Shown one piece after another: positions 35,539 through 44,200 of a stretch of 64,000 bases of DNA; position 1 is the stretch's first letter; the number at the start of each line of letters is the position of its first letter. The position numbers were made by a program, and so were the translations under genes. Origin of the DNA: Microbispora sp. H13382 (lineage in GTDB: Bacteria > Actinomycetota > Actinomycetes > Streptosporangiales > Streptosporangiaceae); NCBI RefSeq assembly GCF_014161445.1, contig NZ_JABBXA010000013.1, positions 1-64,000 of the forward strand, given 5' to 3'. Under the pieces are notes generated by a model. It ran no database searches. It was not told the DNA's origin and was given only the letters and a program-made list of their open reading frames with translations.

Positions 35539-36975
35539 ATGAGTGCCGTCGAGACGCGGAGGGGCGTCCTGCGAGCACCATGGAGAGCGCCATGGGGAGC
35601 ACGGCGCGGATCGATGGCGTGGCTGATCGCCGGGGGTATCGCCCTCGCCGCGTTGAACCTGCGCACCGCGGTGACCAGCGTGGGGACCGTTCTCGACGAG
35701 GTGAGCACGGGCCTCGGCATGTCGGGGGCGATGACGGGGCTCCTCACCACGCTGCCGGTGATGAGCTTCGCCCTGTTCGGCGCCCTGACGCCGGCCATGT
35801 CCCGCAGGATGGGGCAGCACAGGCTGCTGCTGGCCGCGATCGTCCTGCTCGCGGCCGGGCAGGCCGTGCGCTCCCTCGTCGACTCGGCCGTGCCGTTCAT
35901 GGCGGCCAGCACGGTCGCGCTGGCGGGCGGCGCGGTCGGCAACGTCGTCATCCCCGCACTGATCAAGAGGCACTTCCCGCGGCGGGCGGGTGCGATGACC
36001 ACCGTCTACTCGACGGCCCTTGCGGCCGGGACGATGGTCGCCGCCGCCGCGACCGTTCCCGTGCAGCAGGCCGCGGGAGGCAACTGGCACGTGGCACTCG
36101 GGGTGTGGGCGGTCCTGGCCGCCGTGGCCGTGATTCCGTGGCTCGCGCTCAGGCGCGGTGAGCCGGAGCGGCGCGACACCTCCGTGAGGGCCGGAGCCGA
36201 CGGCCTCCTGCGCAGCAGGCTCGCCTGGGCCGTGGCCGGTTATTTCGGCTCGCAGTCGCTCATCGCGTACGTGATGTTCGGCTGGCTGCCGCTGCTGCTG
36301 CGGGACAACGGCTACACCGCCGGGCAGGCCGGTCTGGTCCTCGCCGTGTTCACCGGGCTCGGCATCCCCGTCTCCATGGCGGTGCCCGCGCTGGCGACCC
36401 GGCTGTCCGGCCAGCGCCCGCTGGTGGTCGCCTTCGCCGTCCTGTACGCGGTGGGCTTCGCGGGCCTGCTCACCGGGCAGGCGCTGTGGGCGTGGTCGAT
36501 CCTCGTGGCCGTCGGCGGGGGCACGTTCCCGCTCGCGCTGGCGATGCTGGCCATGCGGACCCGCACCGCGGCGGGCACCGCCGCGCTGTCGGCCTTCGGG
36601 CAGAGCGCCGGATACCTCATCGCGGGTGCGGGGCCGATCACGTTCGGCCTGCTGCACCAGATGAGCGGTGGGTGGGTGCTGCCGTTCGGCCTGCTGTTCG
36701 CCGCGCTCACCGTGCAGGTGGTCACCGGCTGGTACGCCGCGGCCGACCGCGTGCTGGAAGACGAGACTCCGGCCGCGCCCGGCGTGCGGCGCGACGACCA
36801 CGTCTCGCGGGGCGTGCGCGACCTCGTGGTGGGGCGGATGCGACGGTCGGCCGACAAGGCGCGGCGTGCGCGGTCGGGCGACGGCGTCACGGCGGCCCGG
36901 CCGCGCCTGACCCGTCCGGCCGGACGGCGCGGTGCGGGCCGAGGAGATGATCGTCGCAGGTCGGCCTCCCGCTGA
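35539..36975 (+). CDS. MFS transporter, CynX/NimT-like
   Basis: The protein of about 478 aa has 12 predicted membrane helices, with the early signature ALAALNLRTAVTSVG and a PVMSFALFGAL segment typical of the cyanate/nitroimidazole transporter group. The substrate is unknown. A basic tail of about 70 residues rich in Arg follows the last helix. ATG 35539 is chosen because AGGGGAAG lies 10 nt upstream; ATG 35518 is in frame. Confidence 0.85.
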   Translation: MSAVETRRGVLRAPWRAPWGARRGSMAWLIAGGIALAALNLRTAVTSVGTVLDEVSTGLGMSGAMTGLLTTLPVMSFALFGALTPAMSRRMGQHRLLLAAIVLLAAGQAVRSLVDSAVPFMAASTVALAGGAVGNVVIPALIKRHFPRRAGAMTTVYSTALAAGTMVAAAATVPVQQAAGGNWHVALGVWAVLAAVAVIPWLALRRGEPERRDTSVRAGADGLLRSRLAWAVAGYFGSQSLIAYVMFGWLPLLLRDNGYTAGQAGLVLAVFTGLGIPVSMAVPALATRLSGQRPLVVAFAVLYAVGFAGLLTGQALWAWSILVAVGGGTFPLALAMLAMRTRTAAGTAALSAFGQSAGYLIAGAGPITFGLLHQMSGGWVLPFGLLFAALTVQVVTGWYAAADRVLEDETPAAPGVRRDDHVSRGVRDLVVGRMRRSADKARRARSGDGVTAARPRLTRPAGRRGAGRGDDRRRSASR

Positions 36976-37050
36976 GGCCGCGCACCCGGGTTTACCTCTC
37001 CCTCTCGGGGCAGGCGTAGGTGCTAGAAACCCACGAGAGAAGGAGAAGGC

Positions 37051-37713
37051 ATGAGCTCGATCGAGCAGTCCGTCGACGTGAATGTCCCGATCCGCACCGC
37101 GTACAACCAGTGGACGCAGTTCGAGAGCTTCCCGGAGTTCATGGAGGGCGTGGAGTCGGTCAAGCAGATCGGCGACACGCGCACCGACTGGGTCGTCGAG
37201 ATCGCGGGTGTCCGCCGGGAGTTCGAGGCGGAGATCACCGAGCAGCACCCCGACGAGCGGGTGGCCTGGCGCTCGGTGGACACGCCGCGCCAGGCCGGCG
37301 TGGTCACCTTCCACCGGATCGACGACAACACCACCCGCGTCACCCTGCAGATGGAGTACGACCCCGAGGGCTTCCTGGAGAAGGCCGCGGACGCCCTGCA
37401 GATCGTCCGCATGCGGGTCAAGGGCGACCTGGAGCGTTTCAAGACCTTCATCGAGTCGCGCGGCGGCGAGACCGGTGCCTGGCGCGGCGAGGTTCCCGGC
37501 CCGCATCAGCAGGGCGGCATGGGCACCGGCGGGTCCGGCACGGGGTATGACATCGGCGAGCCGATGCCGCCCCGGACCGTGAACCCCGAGTATCCGCGCG
37601 AGACGCCCCTGCCGCCGCCCGGCACCGGCCCGATCCCGCCCGCTCCCGGCACGGGGCCCGTCCCCGGCACCGGCCCGCTGCCGCCGCGCGACACGCCCGG
37701 TCCGGTGATCTGA
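37051..37713 (+). CDS. SRPBCC-family protein with Pro/Gly-rich tail
   Basis: The 220-aa protein has an SRPBCC (START-like, polyketide cyclase/dehydrase type) domain over about 1-145, beginning with SIEQSVDVNVPIRTAYNQW. The fold binds hydrophobic ligands. Residues from about 150 are a low-complexity PGTGP-type tail of unknown role. A good ribosome site (GAAGGAGAAGG) precedes ATG, suggesting high expression. It is monocistronic, ending at a terminator 14 nt downstream. Confidence 0.85.
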   Translation: MSSIEQSVDVNVPIRTAYNQWTQFESFPEFMEGVESVKQIGDTRTDWVVEIAGVRREFEAEITEQHPDERVAWRSVDTPRQAGVVTFHRIDDNTTRVTLQMEYDPEGFLEKAADALQIVRMRVKGDLERFKTFIESRGGETGAWRGEVPGPHQQGGMGTGGSGTGYDIGEPMPPRTVNPEYPRETPLPPPGTGPIPPAPGTGPVPGTGPLPPRDTPGPVI

Positions 37714-37727
37714 TCCAGACATCGCCA

Positions 37728-37760
37728 AAGCCCATCTCCCGCAATCCGGGAGATGGGCTT
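37728..37760 (+). terminator. Intrinsic terminator after the SRPBCC gene
   Basis: A perfect 14-bp stem (37728-37741 with 37747-37760) with a 5-nt loop, followed by GTTATTTA. Confidence 0.88.
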
Positions 37761-37857
37761 GTTATTTACAGGAGATCGGAAATTTATTTCGCCATGATAT
37801 GATCGGAAAATACTCTTATAGCCTCACGGGTGTACCCATTGATTTGCTCGAAAAGGG
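37761..37857 (+). promoter_or_regulatory. AT-rich promoter region of the dienelactone hydrolase gene
   Basis: About 100 nt are strikingly AT-rich for this genome. They contain a direct repeat GATCGGAAA at 37774 and 37801 (27 nt apart) and several A/T runs. This is the likely promoter or regulator-binding region of the hydrolase gene; no -10/-35 pair is certain. Confidence 0.45.
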
Positions 37858-38679
37858 ATGCCGCCCGTGTGCTACGAATCCAATGCCGTGCCGCCCGTCT
37901 ACGGCTCTCCGCGGACGACCGTGACGTCCGGGCGTGTCGTCCTCACGTCGGCCGACGGGGCGAGGTTCGCGGCCTTCCTGTCCCGCCCCGGCCGCCGGTC
38001 CGGTCCGGCGGTGCTCGTCCTGCCGGACAACCGGGGGCTGTCGGGATTCTACGAGCGCCTCACCGAGCGGCTCGCAGAGCAGGGCCACACCGCTCTGGCG
38101 ATCGACTATTTCGGGCGTACGGCTGGTACCGGCCCCCGACCCGACGACTTCCCCTTCATGGAGCACCTGGGCAGGGCGTACAAGGACGGGCTTTTCGCCG
38201 ACATCGCCGCGGGCGCCGCACACCTGCGCGCCGAGGGATGCGAGGAGGTCGTCTCGCTCGGTTTCTGCTTCGGCGGCAGGCTCGCGTTCATGGCGGCCCG
38301 GCCCGGCTTCGGGCTCGCCGGCACGATCGGCCTGTACGGCTATCCGGACGTGCTGTTCGGCAACCCCGGCCCCACGCAGATGGCCGGAGAACTGCGCGGG
38401 CCGATCCTGGGGCTGTTCGGTGGCGCCGACGAGGGCATATCTGCCGAAGTGGTGAGCGCGTTCGGCGAGGCGCTCGACGGTGCCGGGGTGGCACACGAGT
38501 TCGTCACCTATGCGGGAGCGCCCCACAGCTTCTTCGAGCTGGGCCGCCCCGAGCTGGCCGAGGCCTGCGCCGACGCCTGGGCGCGCATCCTGGGCTTCCT
38601 CGCCGCCGCGGAGCGTCCGGGAAAGCGGACAGCCCGAGGCGACCTGACCTCGCCTCGGGCTGCCACGATGCAAGACTAA
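37858..38679 (+). CDS. Dienelactone hydrolase family protein
   Basis: An alpha/beta hydrolase of 273 aa with the catalytic triad Cys137 (GFCFGGR), Asp191 (GGADEGI) and His223 (GAPHSFF). The Cys nucleophile is diagnostic for the family. No chlorocatechol or other aromatic pathway gene is adjacent, so a general ester or lactone hydrolase role is more cautious. ATG 37858 lies directly after AAAAGGG; GTG 37867 has better spacing from it and could be the true start. A 12-bp hairpin lies inside the last codons. Confidence 0.85.
   Translation: MPPVCYESNAVPPVYGSPRTTVTSGRVVLTSADGARFAAFLSRPGRRSGPAVLVLPDNRGLSGFYERLTERLAEQGHTALAIDYFGRTAGTGPRPDDFPFMEHLGRAYKDGLFADIAAGAAHLRAEGCEEVVSLGFCFGGRLAFMAARPGFGLAGTIGLYGYPDVLFGNPGPTQMAGELRGPILGLFGGADEGISAEVVSAFGEALDGAGVAHEFVTYAGAPHSFFELGRPELAEACADAWARILGFLAAAERPGKRTARGDLTSPRAATMQD
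38631..38661 (+). terminator. Hairpin inside the 3' end of the hydrolase gene
   Basis: A perfect 12-bp stem (38631-38642 with 38650-38661), core AGCCCGAGGCGA, with a 7-nt loop, ends 18 nt before the stop codon's last base. It has no T-tract. It may be a terminator that overlaps the coding end. Confidence 0.45.
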
Positions 38680-38756
38680 GCCTTCCTGCTCCGGCCGCGC
38701 GCACCGGCACCCCCGAAAGTGCCTAAACGGTGATGCGGTGAGCCGCTTGGGCGCGC

Positions 38757-38762
38757 TACCGT
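38757..38762 (+). promoter_or_regulatory. -10-like element of a leaderless short ORF
   Basis: TACCGT ends exactly 6 nt before the ATG at 38769, which would place the transcription start at the A of that ATG. No strong -35 box is visible. Confidence 0.4.
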
Positions 38763-38768
38763 GCCCGC

Positions 38769-38804
38769 ATGACATTGATCGTCTCTCCGCCGCCCGCCCG
38801 CTAG
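38769..38804 (+). CDS. Candidate 11-aa leader peptide upstream of the DMT transporter
   Basis: ATG to TAG encodes MTLIVSPPPAR. The last codons include three consecutive prolines and end within a GC hairpin (38794-38811). Codons 4-7 contain CGTCTCTCC (38780-38788), an exact 9-nt complement of GGAGAGACG (38888-38896), the ribosome site of the transporter gene. Translation of this ORF could therefore decide whether that site is free. Function is inferred from these pairings alone. Confidence 0.45.
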   Translation: MTLIVSPPPAR

Positions 38805-38813
38805 CGGGCGGCG
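38788..38813 (+). promoter_or_regulatory. Candidate attenuator hairpin overlapping the leader ORF stop
   Basis: Two alternative stems fit: a perfect 18-nt palindrome (38794-38811) or a 9-bp stem CGCCGCCCG/CGGGCGGCG (38788-38796 with 38805-38813) with an 8-nt loop. Both span the leader ORF stop codon. No T-tract follows. Confidence 0.45.
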
Positions 38814-38899
38814 TCCTCCGGTGAGCCGGGCCCGGGCGGCCCGGCCGGTGGCTCCTGCCCGCGTACGGGAATCGGGCCCACCTCACTGGAGAGACGTCA

Positions 38900-39790
38900 A
38901 TGAACCACGCTCCAGCCCTGTCCGTACGGCAGGGCCTCGTCTACGTGTCCACCGCCGCGGTCGCCTGGGGAACCGGGGGACCGGCGGGGGCGATGCTGCA
39001 CGGCGCGGGACAGCTGAGTCCCGTCGCCGTGTCATTCTGGCGCTTCGCCTGCGGCGCGGTGCTCTTGCTCGCCATCGCCCGCAGCCGCCCCTCCTGGCGA
39101 GCGGTGCTGCTCGTCGGCCCCGCGATGGCGGTCTGCCAGGCCGCCTACTTCGCGGCGATCGCCCAGGCCGGGGTCGCGGTCGCCACGATGATCACGATGG
39201 GCGCCACCCCGCTCCTGGTGGCGGCCGGTGGCCGCGTCTTCCTGGGCGAGCCGCTGGGCCGCACCGCCCTGGGGTGCGCCGCGCTCGCCGTCTGCGGCCT
39301 CGCCATGCTCGTGGGAGGGGCGGACGCGGTCACCCCGGCCGGCGCCGGCTACTCACTGCTGTCGGCGGCGGCCTACTCGCTCGTCACCCTCACGACCCGC
39401 CGGATGCCCGCCGACGGCGTGGCCGTGTGGGGGTTCGCCGGGGGCGCGGCCTGTCTGCTCCCGCTCGCCGCCGCCGGAGGGCTGTTGCCCGCCGGGCACG
39501 CCGTGACCAACGTGCTGCTGCTCGGCTACCTGGCGGCCGTGCCGACGGCGCTCGCGTACGGGCTGTTCTTCGCGGGGCTGCGGGTCGTCGGCGGAACCAC
39601 GGCGTCGGTCCTGTCCCTGATCGAACCGCTCGTCGCCGCCGTCATCGGCGTCGTGCTGCTCGGGGAGCGCGTGTCCGCCGTACAGGCGGGCGGCGCGGTC
39701 GTGCTCCTGTGCGCCCTCGCCTGGCTCGCCCGTGGTGAGCTCCGCGGTGAACCGGCGGGGGCGTCACGGCAGGGTGATGCTACCTGTTAG
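38900..39790 (+). CDS. EamA/DMT-family transporter
   Basis: The 296-aa protein has ten predicted helices in two EamA repeats (about 10-140 and 150-285). The segments SVSFWRFACGAVLL-like near 45 and LIEPLVAAVIGVVLLGE near 245 match the family. Members export amino acids or metabolites; the substrate is unknown. ATG 38900 has GGAGAG 6 nt upstream. That ribosome site is complementary to sequence within an upstream leader ORF, so translation may be conditionally controlled. Confidence 0.88.
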   Translation: MNHAPALSVRQGLVYVSTAAVAWGTGGPAGAMLHGAGQLSPVAVSFWRFACGAVLLLAIARSRPSWRAVLLVGPAMAVCQAAYFAAIAQAGVAVATMITMGATPLLVAAGGRVFLGEPLGRTALGCAALAVCGLAMLVGGADAVTPAGAGYSLLSAAAYSLVTLTTRRMPADGVAVWGFAGGAACLLPLAAAGGLLPAGHAVTNVLLLGYLAAVPTALAYGLFFAGLRVVGGTTASVLSLIEPLVAAVIGVVLLGERVSAVQAGGAVVLLCALAWLARGELRGEPAGASRQGDATC

Positions 39791-39797
39791 CGATACC
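39786..39797. promoter_or_regulatory. Arabinose LacI box, before the first LacI gene (distal)
   Basis: GTTAGCGATACC matches the consensus GTTAGCGCTAAC at 10 of 12 positions. It partly overlaps a TACCAT -10-like element and the 3' end of the DMT transporter gene. Confidence 0.5.
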
Positions 39798-39881
39798 ATC
39801 TCGTGAGTGGTCCGCATACGCGGTCACCAGGCGGAACGTGCTTCACAAGGCTCGGGACGCAACACAGTGATCATGTCAGTA

Positions 39882-39910
39882 TTGACAGGGTCGCTGTTAT
39901 CGCAAACACT
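39882..39910 (+). promoter_or_regulatory. LacI-1 promoter with operator in the spacer
   Basis: TTGACA (39882-39887) is a consensus -35 box. The -10 at 17 nt spacing (AACACT) is weak. The operator-like GTTATCGCAAAC (39896-39907, 10 of 12 match to GTTAGCGCTAAC) lies between and over the boxes, as expected for LacI autorepression. Confidence 0.5.
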
Positions 39911-39944
39911 CAGGAAACCTGACGAACGAGCGGGGACGCGGCGG

Positions 39945-40979
39945 ATGACGAAAGTCCGGCCTGGAGAGAACCCGGCCGAACGCCCCAGGGCGGCGGTCAT
40001 GGAGGACGTCGCGGAGCTGGCGGGAGTGTCGGCGATGACGGTGTCGAGAGTGCTGAACGCCCCGGAGAAGGTACGCCCGGAGACCCGCGCGCGTGTCCTC
40101 GCGGCGGTCCGCGAGCTGGACTACCGGCCCAATTCGGCGGCGCGGGTCCTGGTGACCGGCCGCTCGGGCGTGCTGGGGGTCGTCTGTTTCGACACCACGT
40201 TGTACGGCCCGGCCTCCACGTTGTTCGGCATCGAGCAGGCGGCCAGGGACAGCGACTACCTCGTCAGCATCGCCAGCCTGCCCGCGCTCAACCGCAGGTG
40301 GATCACCAGGGGGATCGACCGCCTGCGGTCCCAGTCGGTGGACGGCGTCATCGTCGTCGCGCCGCACGAGTCGGCCGCTGAGGGGCTGCGGAACCTTCCC
40401 CCGGGGCTCCCGGTGGTCGACGTCGGCGGCGGATCGGACCTGCCGGTGCCGGTGGCGGCGGTGGACCAGTCCGCCGGCGCCGCCCGCGCCACCCGCCACC
40501 TGCTCAGTCTGGGCCACCGCACGGTGTGGCACCTGTCGGGTCCGCCCAACTGGATCGACGCGAACGGCCGGGTGGCGGGCTGGCGGTCGGCGCTGGAGGC
40601 GGAGGGCAGGGAGGTCCCCGAACCGCTGGTCGGCGACTGGACCGCCCACTCCGGCTACGAGATCGGCAAGCGGCTCGCCCGCGAGCCCGACGTGACCGCG
40701 ATCTTCGTGGCCAACGACCACATGGCGATGGGCGTGCTGCGGGCCCTGCGGGAAGCGGGCCGGCGGGTCCCCGAGGACGTGAGCGTCGTCGGGTTCGACG
40801 ACGTCCCCGAGGCGGCCTACTTCTGGCCGCCCCTCACGACCGTACGGCAGAACTTCGGCGAGGTCGGACGGCAGGCGTTCCAACTCCTGCTGGACCGCAT
40901 CGCGGGCGCGGAAGGCGAGGCGAGACGCATGGTGGAGCCCGAACTCGTGGTGAGGGAGAGCACCGGCGTGAGCCCTTGA
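39945..40979 (+). CDS. LacI-family regulator 1 of the arabinose cluster
   Basis: A DNA-binding repressor of about 344 aa. The N-terminal HTH (MEDVAELAGVSAMTVSRVLN) and hinge are followed by a periplasmic-binding-protein-like sensor domain. It shares FDTTLYGPAST and GIEQAARD with the second LacI protein at 45180, so the two are paralogues. ATG 39945 (MTKVRPG) is preferred; an in-frame GTG at 39807 would add 46 residues before the HTH and follows a -10-like TACCAT by 7 nt. It ends convergently with the GH51 gene. Confidence 0.88.
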   Translation: MTKVRPGENPAERPRAAVMEDVAELAGVSAMTVSRVLNAPEKVRPETRARVLAAVRELDYRPNSAARVLVTGRSGVLGVVCFDTTLYGPASTLFGIEQAARDSDYLVSIASLPALNRRWITRGIDRLRSQSVDGVIVVAPHESAAEGLRNLPPGLPVVDVGGGSDLPVPVAAVDQSAGAARATRHLLSLGHRTVWHLSGPPNWIDANGRVAGWRSALEAEGREVPEPLVGDWTAHSGYEIGKRLAREPDVTAIFVANDHMAMGVLRALREAGRRVPEDVSVVGFDDVPEAAYFWPPLTTVRQNFGEVGRQAFQLLLDRIAGAEGEARRMVEPELVVRESTGVSP

Positions 40980-40985
40980 GAGAGC

Positions 40986-41017
40986 TTCCGCCCGGCTCGC
41001 TCGCGAGCCGGGCGGAA
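40986..41017 (+). terminator. Terminator hairpin after LacI-1
   Basis: A perfect 14-bp stem (40986-40999 with 41004-41017) with 4-nt loop CTCG, starting 7 nt after the LacI-1 stop and followed by AACC. Confidence 0.8.
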
Positions 41018-41020
41018 AAC

Positions 41021-41055
41021 CGCGTCCCGCCGGTCTAGGCCCCCGGCGGGACGCG
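41021..41055. terminator. Second hairpin between convergent genes
   Basis: A perfect 13-bp stem (41021-41033 with 41043-41055) with a 9-nt loop. It follows the LacI-1 terminator by 3 nt and could stop transcription from either side. Confidence 0.65.
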
Positions 41056-41139
41056 TGTAACACGCCTTCCCCTGCGGATCGTCCCATACGCGGGCTGTCG
41101 GTTGCGCCGCCCGCTGCGGTGATCGGACACAGCGAGGAA

Positions 41140-41169
41140 CGGCGGCAGGCGTGTCCACGCCTGCCGCCG
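41140..41169 (-). terminator. Terminator hairpin after the GH51 gene
   Basis: A perfect 14-bp inverted repeat (41140-41153 with 41156-41169) has only 2 nt at its centre, so the inner pairs would open. It lies 33 nt beyond the GH51 stop on the minus strand. Confidence 0.65.
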
Positions 41170-41202
41170 CTCACGGGTGGAGGCCGCCCCAGGCGGCGGG
41201 TC

Positions 41203-44200
41203 TTACGGCTTCACCTCCAGAGTGAGGGTGGTGGTCGACGGCCGGAAGCGGGCGTCGCCGGAGTAGGAGACGGTGAGCTCGTGAGTGCCGGCCGGCAGGT
41301 CGAGGCCGAGCTCGGTCTTGCCCTGGCCGCCGGGGTTGAGCGTGCCCTCACCGAGGATCGTGGCGCCCTCGGACACGGTCACCTCGCCGGTCGCGCCCGC
41401 CGGGTCCACGCTGTAGTGAACCTGGACCTTCTTGCCCTGCTTCACCTGCTTGGGCGAGGCGTGAGCGGTGACGGTGGTGTCGGCCCGGGTGTCCTTGCCG
41501 AGGCGGATGAACGTCACCGAGTGGGCGGGGAAGTCGTAGGTGAACGACTCGGAGAAGCCGCTCACCTCCCGCTCGAGGGGGGCGACTCTCGTGGGCTCGG
41601 TGAGCGAGTTCACCGCTGCGGGGTCACCGGTGAGCGAGGTGACGACGGCCTTCGGTGCGATCTTGGCGTTGCCGAGGTCGACCGTGCTGCGCACGGCGGT
41701 GTCCTGGACGTTGACGGCCTTGATCACGACGTCGCCGGTGTCGCTGTCCTTCGAGACCACCTGGTAGAGCGGCTCGACGGAGGCGTTGTCGATGAAATCG
41801 TTGATCTTCTGGCCGTCCAGCCAGGTGGTGATGCGCCGCCCGGCGACCTGAATCTTGATCTTGTAGTCGCGGCCGGTCTGGACGGTCGTGCCGGAGGTCG
41901 CGATCGACGACTTGGCGCCGTTGGTGGCCTTCTCGATGGCCGACTGGGTGTTGTTCCAGCCGCCGATGTTCCACCAGTAGTAGTTGCCGGTGTCCTTCGC
42001 GCCGAACATCACCAGGAAGCCCTCGGCGCCGCCGGTCTTGCGGGCGGTGAGCTCCAGCGTGTAGTTGGACCAGTCCGTCGAGCCGGCCGTGGACCGGGCG
42101 TCGGTCACGTTGGCCGACTGGACGTACGCGCCGTCCTGCACGCCCCATGTCCCCTGACCAGGGGTCCACTTGCCCGCGCCGTTCGAGAAGTCGTCGCCGA
42201 ACAGGACCGTGCCGTCGGCTCCCGTCACCTTGACGTCGTCGTAGCGGACCTGGGTGCTCCAGGAGCCGAGGCCGATGGCGCCCTTGATGTCGTCCACCGG
42301 CAGGGGGCTCGCCTTGTACGTGCTCGGCAGCACGGTGTCGCCCACGTTGCGGGAGAACATGCGCTGCACGTAGTAGCTGGGCGAGCCGTACACCTGGTCG
42401 TTGTCGAACCAGATGAGGTCCGGTGTCCAGTTGACGTAGTCGACGTTGGACAGCAGCGGCGCGTACGACGCGAGCTCGACGACGTCGGAGTTGCGCTCGA
42501 TGCCGGTCAGGTACGACGCCTCGGTCAGCGCGTTCCAGTACGTGTTGCCCTTCGAGGCGTACTCCCCGACGAACACGTGCGGGCCGTTGCGGTCGTAGGT
42601 GTCGTAGCGGTGGTTGTTGGCCAGGAACCAGCTCGGGTCGTTGTAGTAGTGCTCGTCGACCAGGTCGGCCTTCTGGTCACGCGCGAACTGCCACATGCGG
42701 TCGAACCAGGTGCCCTGGGAGGTCTGTCCCGAGTTCGAGAGGATCTTGATGTCCGGGTACCTGGCCCGGACCGCGTCCGCGAACTTGGGGTAGTTCGTGA
42801 AGAACTCGTTGTAGATCTCCTCGTTGCCGAGGCCGATGTATTTCAGGTCGAACGGCTTGGGGTGCCCCATGGCGGCCCGCTTGGAGCCCCAGGTGGAGTC
42901 GGCCGGGCCGTTGGCGAACTCGATGAGGTCGAGCGTGTCCTGGACCCAGCGCTGCAGCTTGGCCTCGTCGGTCAGCGGCCGGTTCTCGTTGCAGCCGTTG
43001 ACGCCCACCGACAGGACCGGCAGCGCCTCGGCGCCCAGGTCCTCGGCGAACTGGAAGTACTCGTAGTAGCCGATGCCGTACGTCTGGTTGTAGCCCCAGA
43101 AGTTGAAGTTGGTCGGCCGCTCCTCGACCGGACCGAGCGTCTCCTTCCACTGGTAGATGCGGCGCCGGTCCTGGTTGAGCGAGTACGGGTCGTAGGTGCC
43201 GACGTTGGTCACGCAGCCGCCGGGGAAGCGCAGGAAGCGCGGCTTGAGCGCCGCGATCGTCTCGGCGAGGTCCTTGCGCATGCCGTTCGGGCGGCCCTTG
43301 AAGGTGTCCTTCGGGAACAGCGAGATCATGTCGAGGTCGACCCGGCCGGAACCGCCGGCCAGCACGACCAGGCGTGCCGCGTCGCTGGTCTCGCTCGCGG
43401 TGATCGTCGCGGTGTACTTCTTCCACTCGGCCGACTGCGCGTCGATCGTGGCGGTGCCGTACACCTTCGAGCCGTCGGCGTTCTCGATCGCCGCGGTGAT
43501 CGGGCCGCCGCTGGTACGCCGGGCGAACAGCGACAGGTCGTACTCCTTGCCGGCCTGCACGGCGATGCCGCTGTTGAAGCCGGCGTTGCGCACGCCGACC
43601 CCGGTGCCTGAAGTGGCGATGTCGAGCCGCAGGAAGTTGCGGTTGTCGCTGTTCAACGGCTGGTCGCCGGAGACCGCGGCCGTGCCGGCCGCGCCTCCGC
43701 GCTCGACCTTGGTCCACGCGGTCAGGCCGTTGTAGCTCCGGTTGTCGACCGAGTTGAACTCGAAGGACCGGTTCTGTACGAGCTCGGCGTACAGGCCGCC
43801 GTCGGCCGCGTGGTTGATGTCTTCGTAGAAGATGCCGTACAGGTTGGGGCTGACCTTGGTGCCGGCCGCGGCGGTGTCCACCTTGAGCGCACCGACGTCC
43901 TTGGCATAACCCTCGACCTGGAACTTCGTTCCCTTCGCGGTGGCGACGAGCGTGCCGTCGCTGACCGCGACCTGCTTGTCCCCGGCGGACAGGTACACCT
44001 TGCCGCCACCCGCGTCACGCAGCTGGAACGCTCCAGCCGTGGCGCCGAGGCGCAGCGTGGAGTCGTCGGCGACGCGCAGGTATCCCTCGCCGTTCAGGTC
44101 CTTGAGTGCCACCGTTCCGGCGCCCTTGTCCTCGGCGGTGAGCGCGAGGCTCGTCATGCCCTGGGCGTCGGAGACGGTCACCTGCCCGTCCTCGGCGGCC

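Noticed and set aside
41119..43611. 830-aa open frame on the plus strand
   Set aside because: Antisense to the GH51 gene, which has clear catalytic motifs; this frame is Val/Arg/Gly-rich without recognisable domains.
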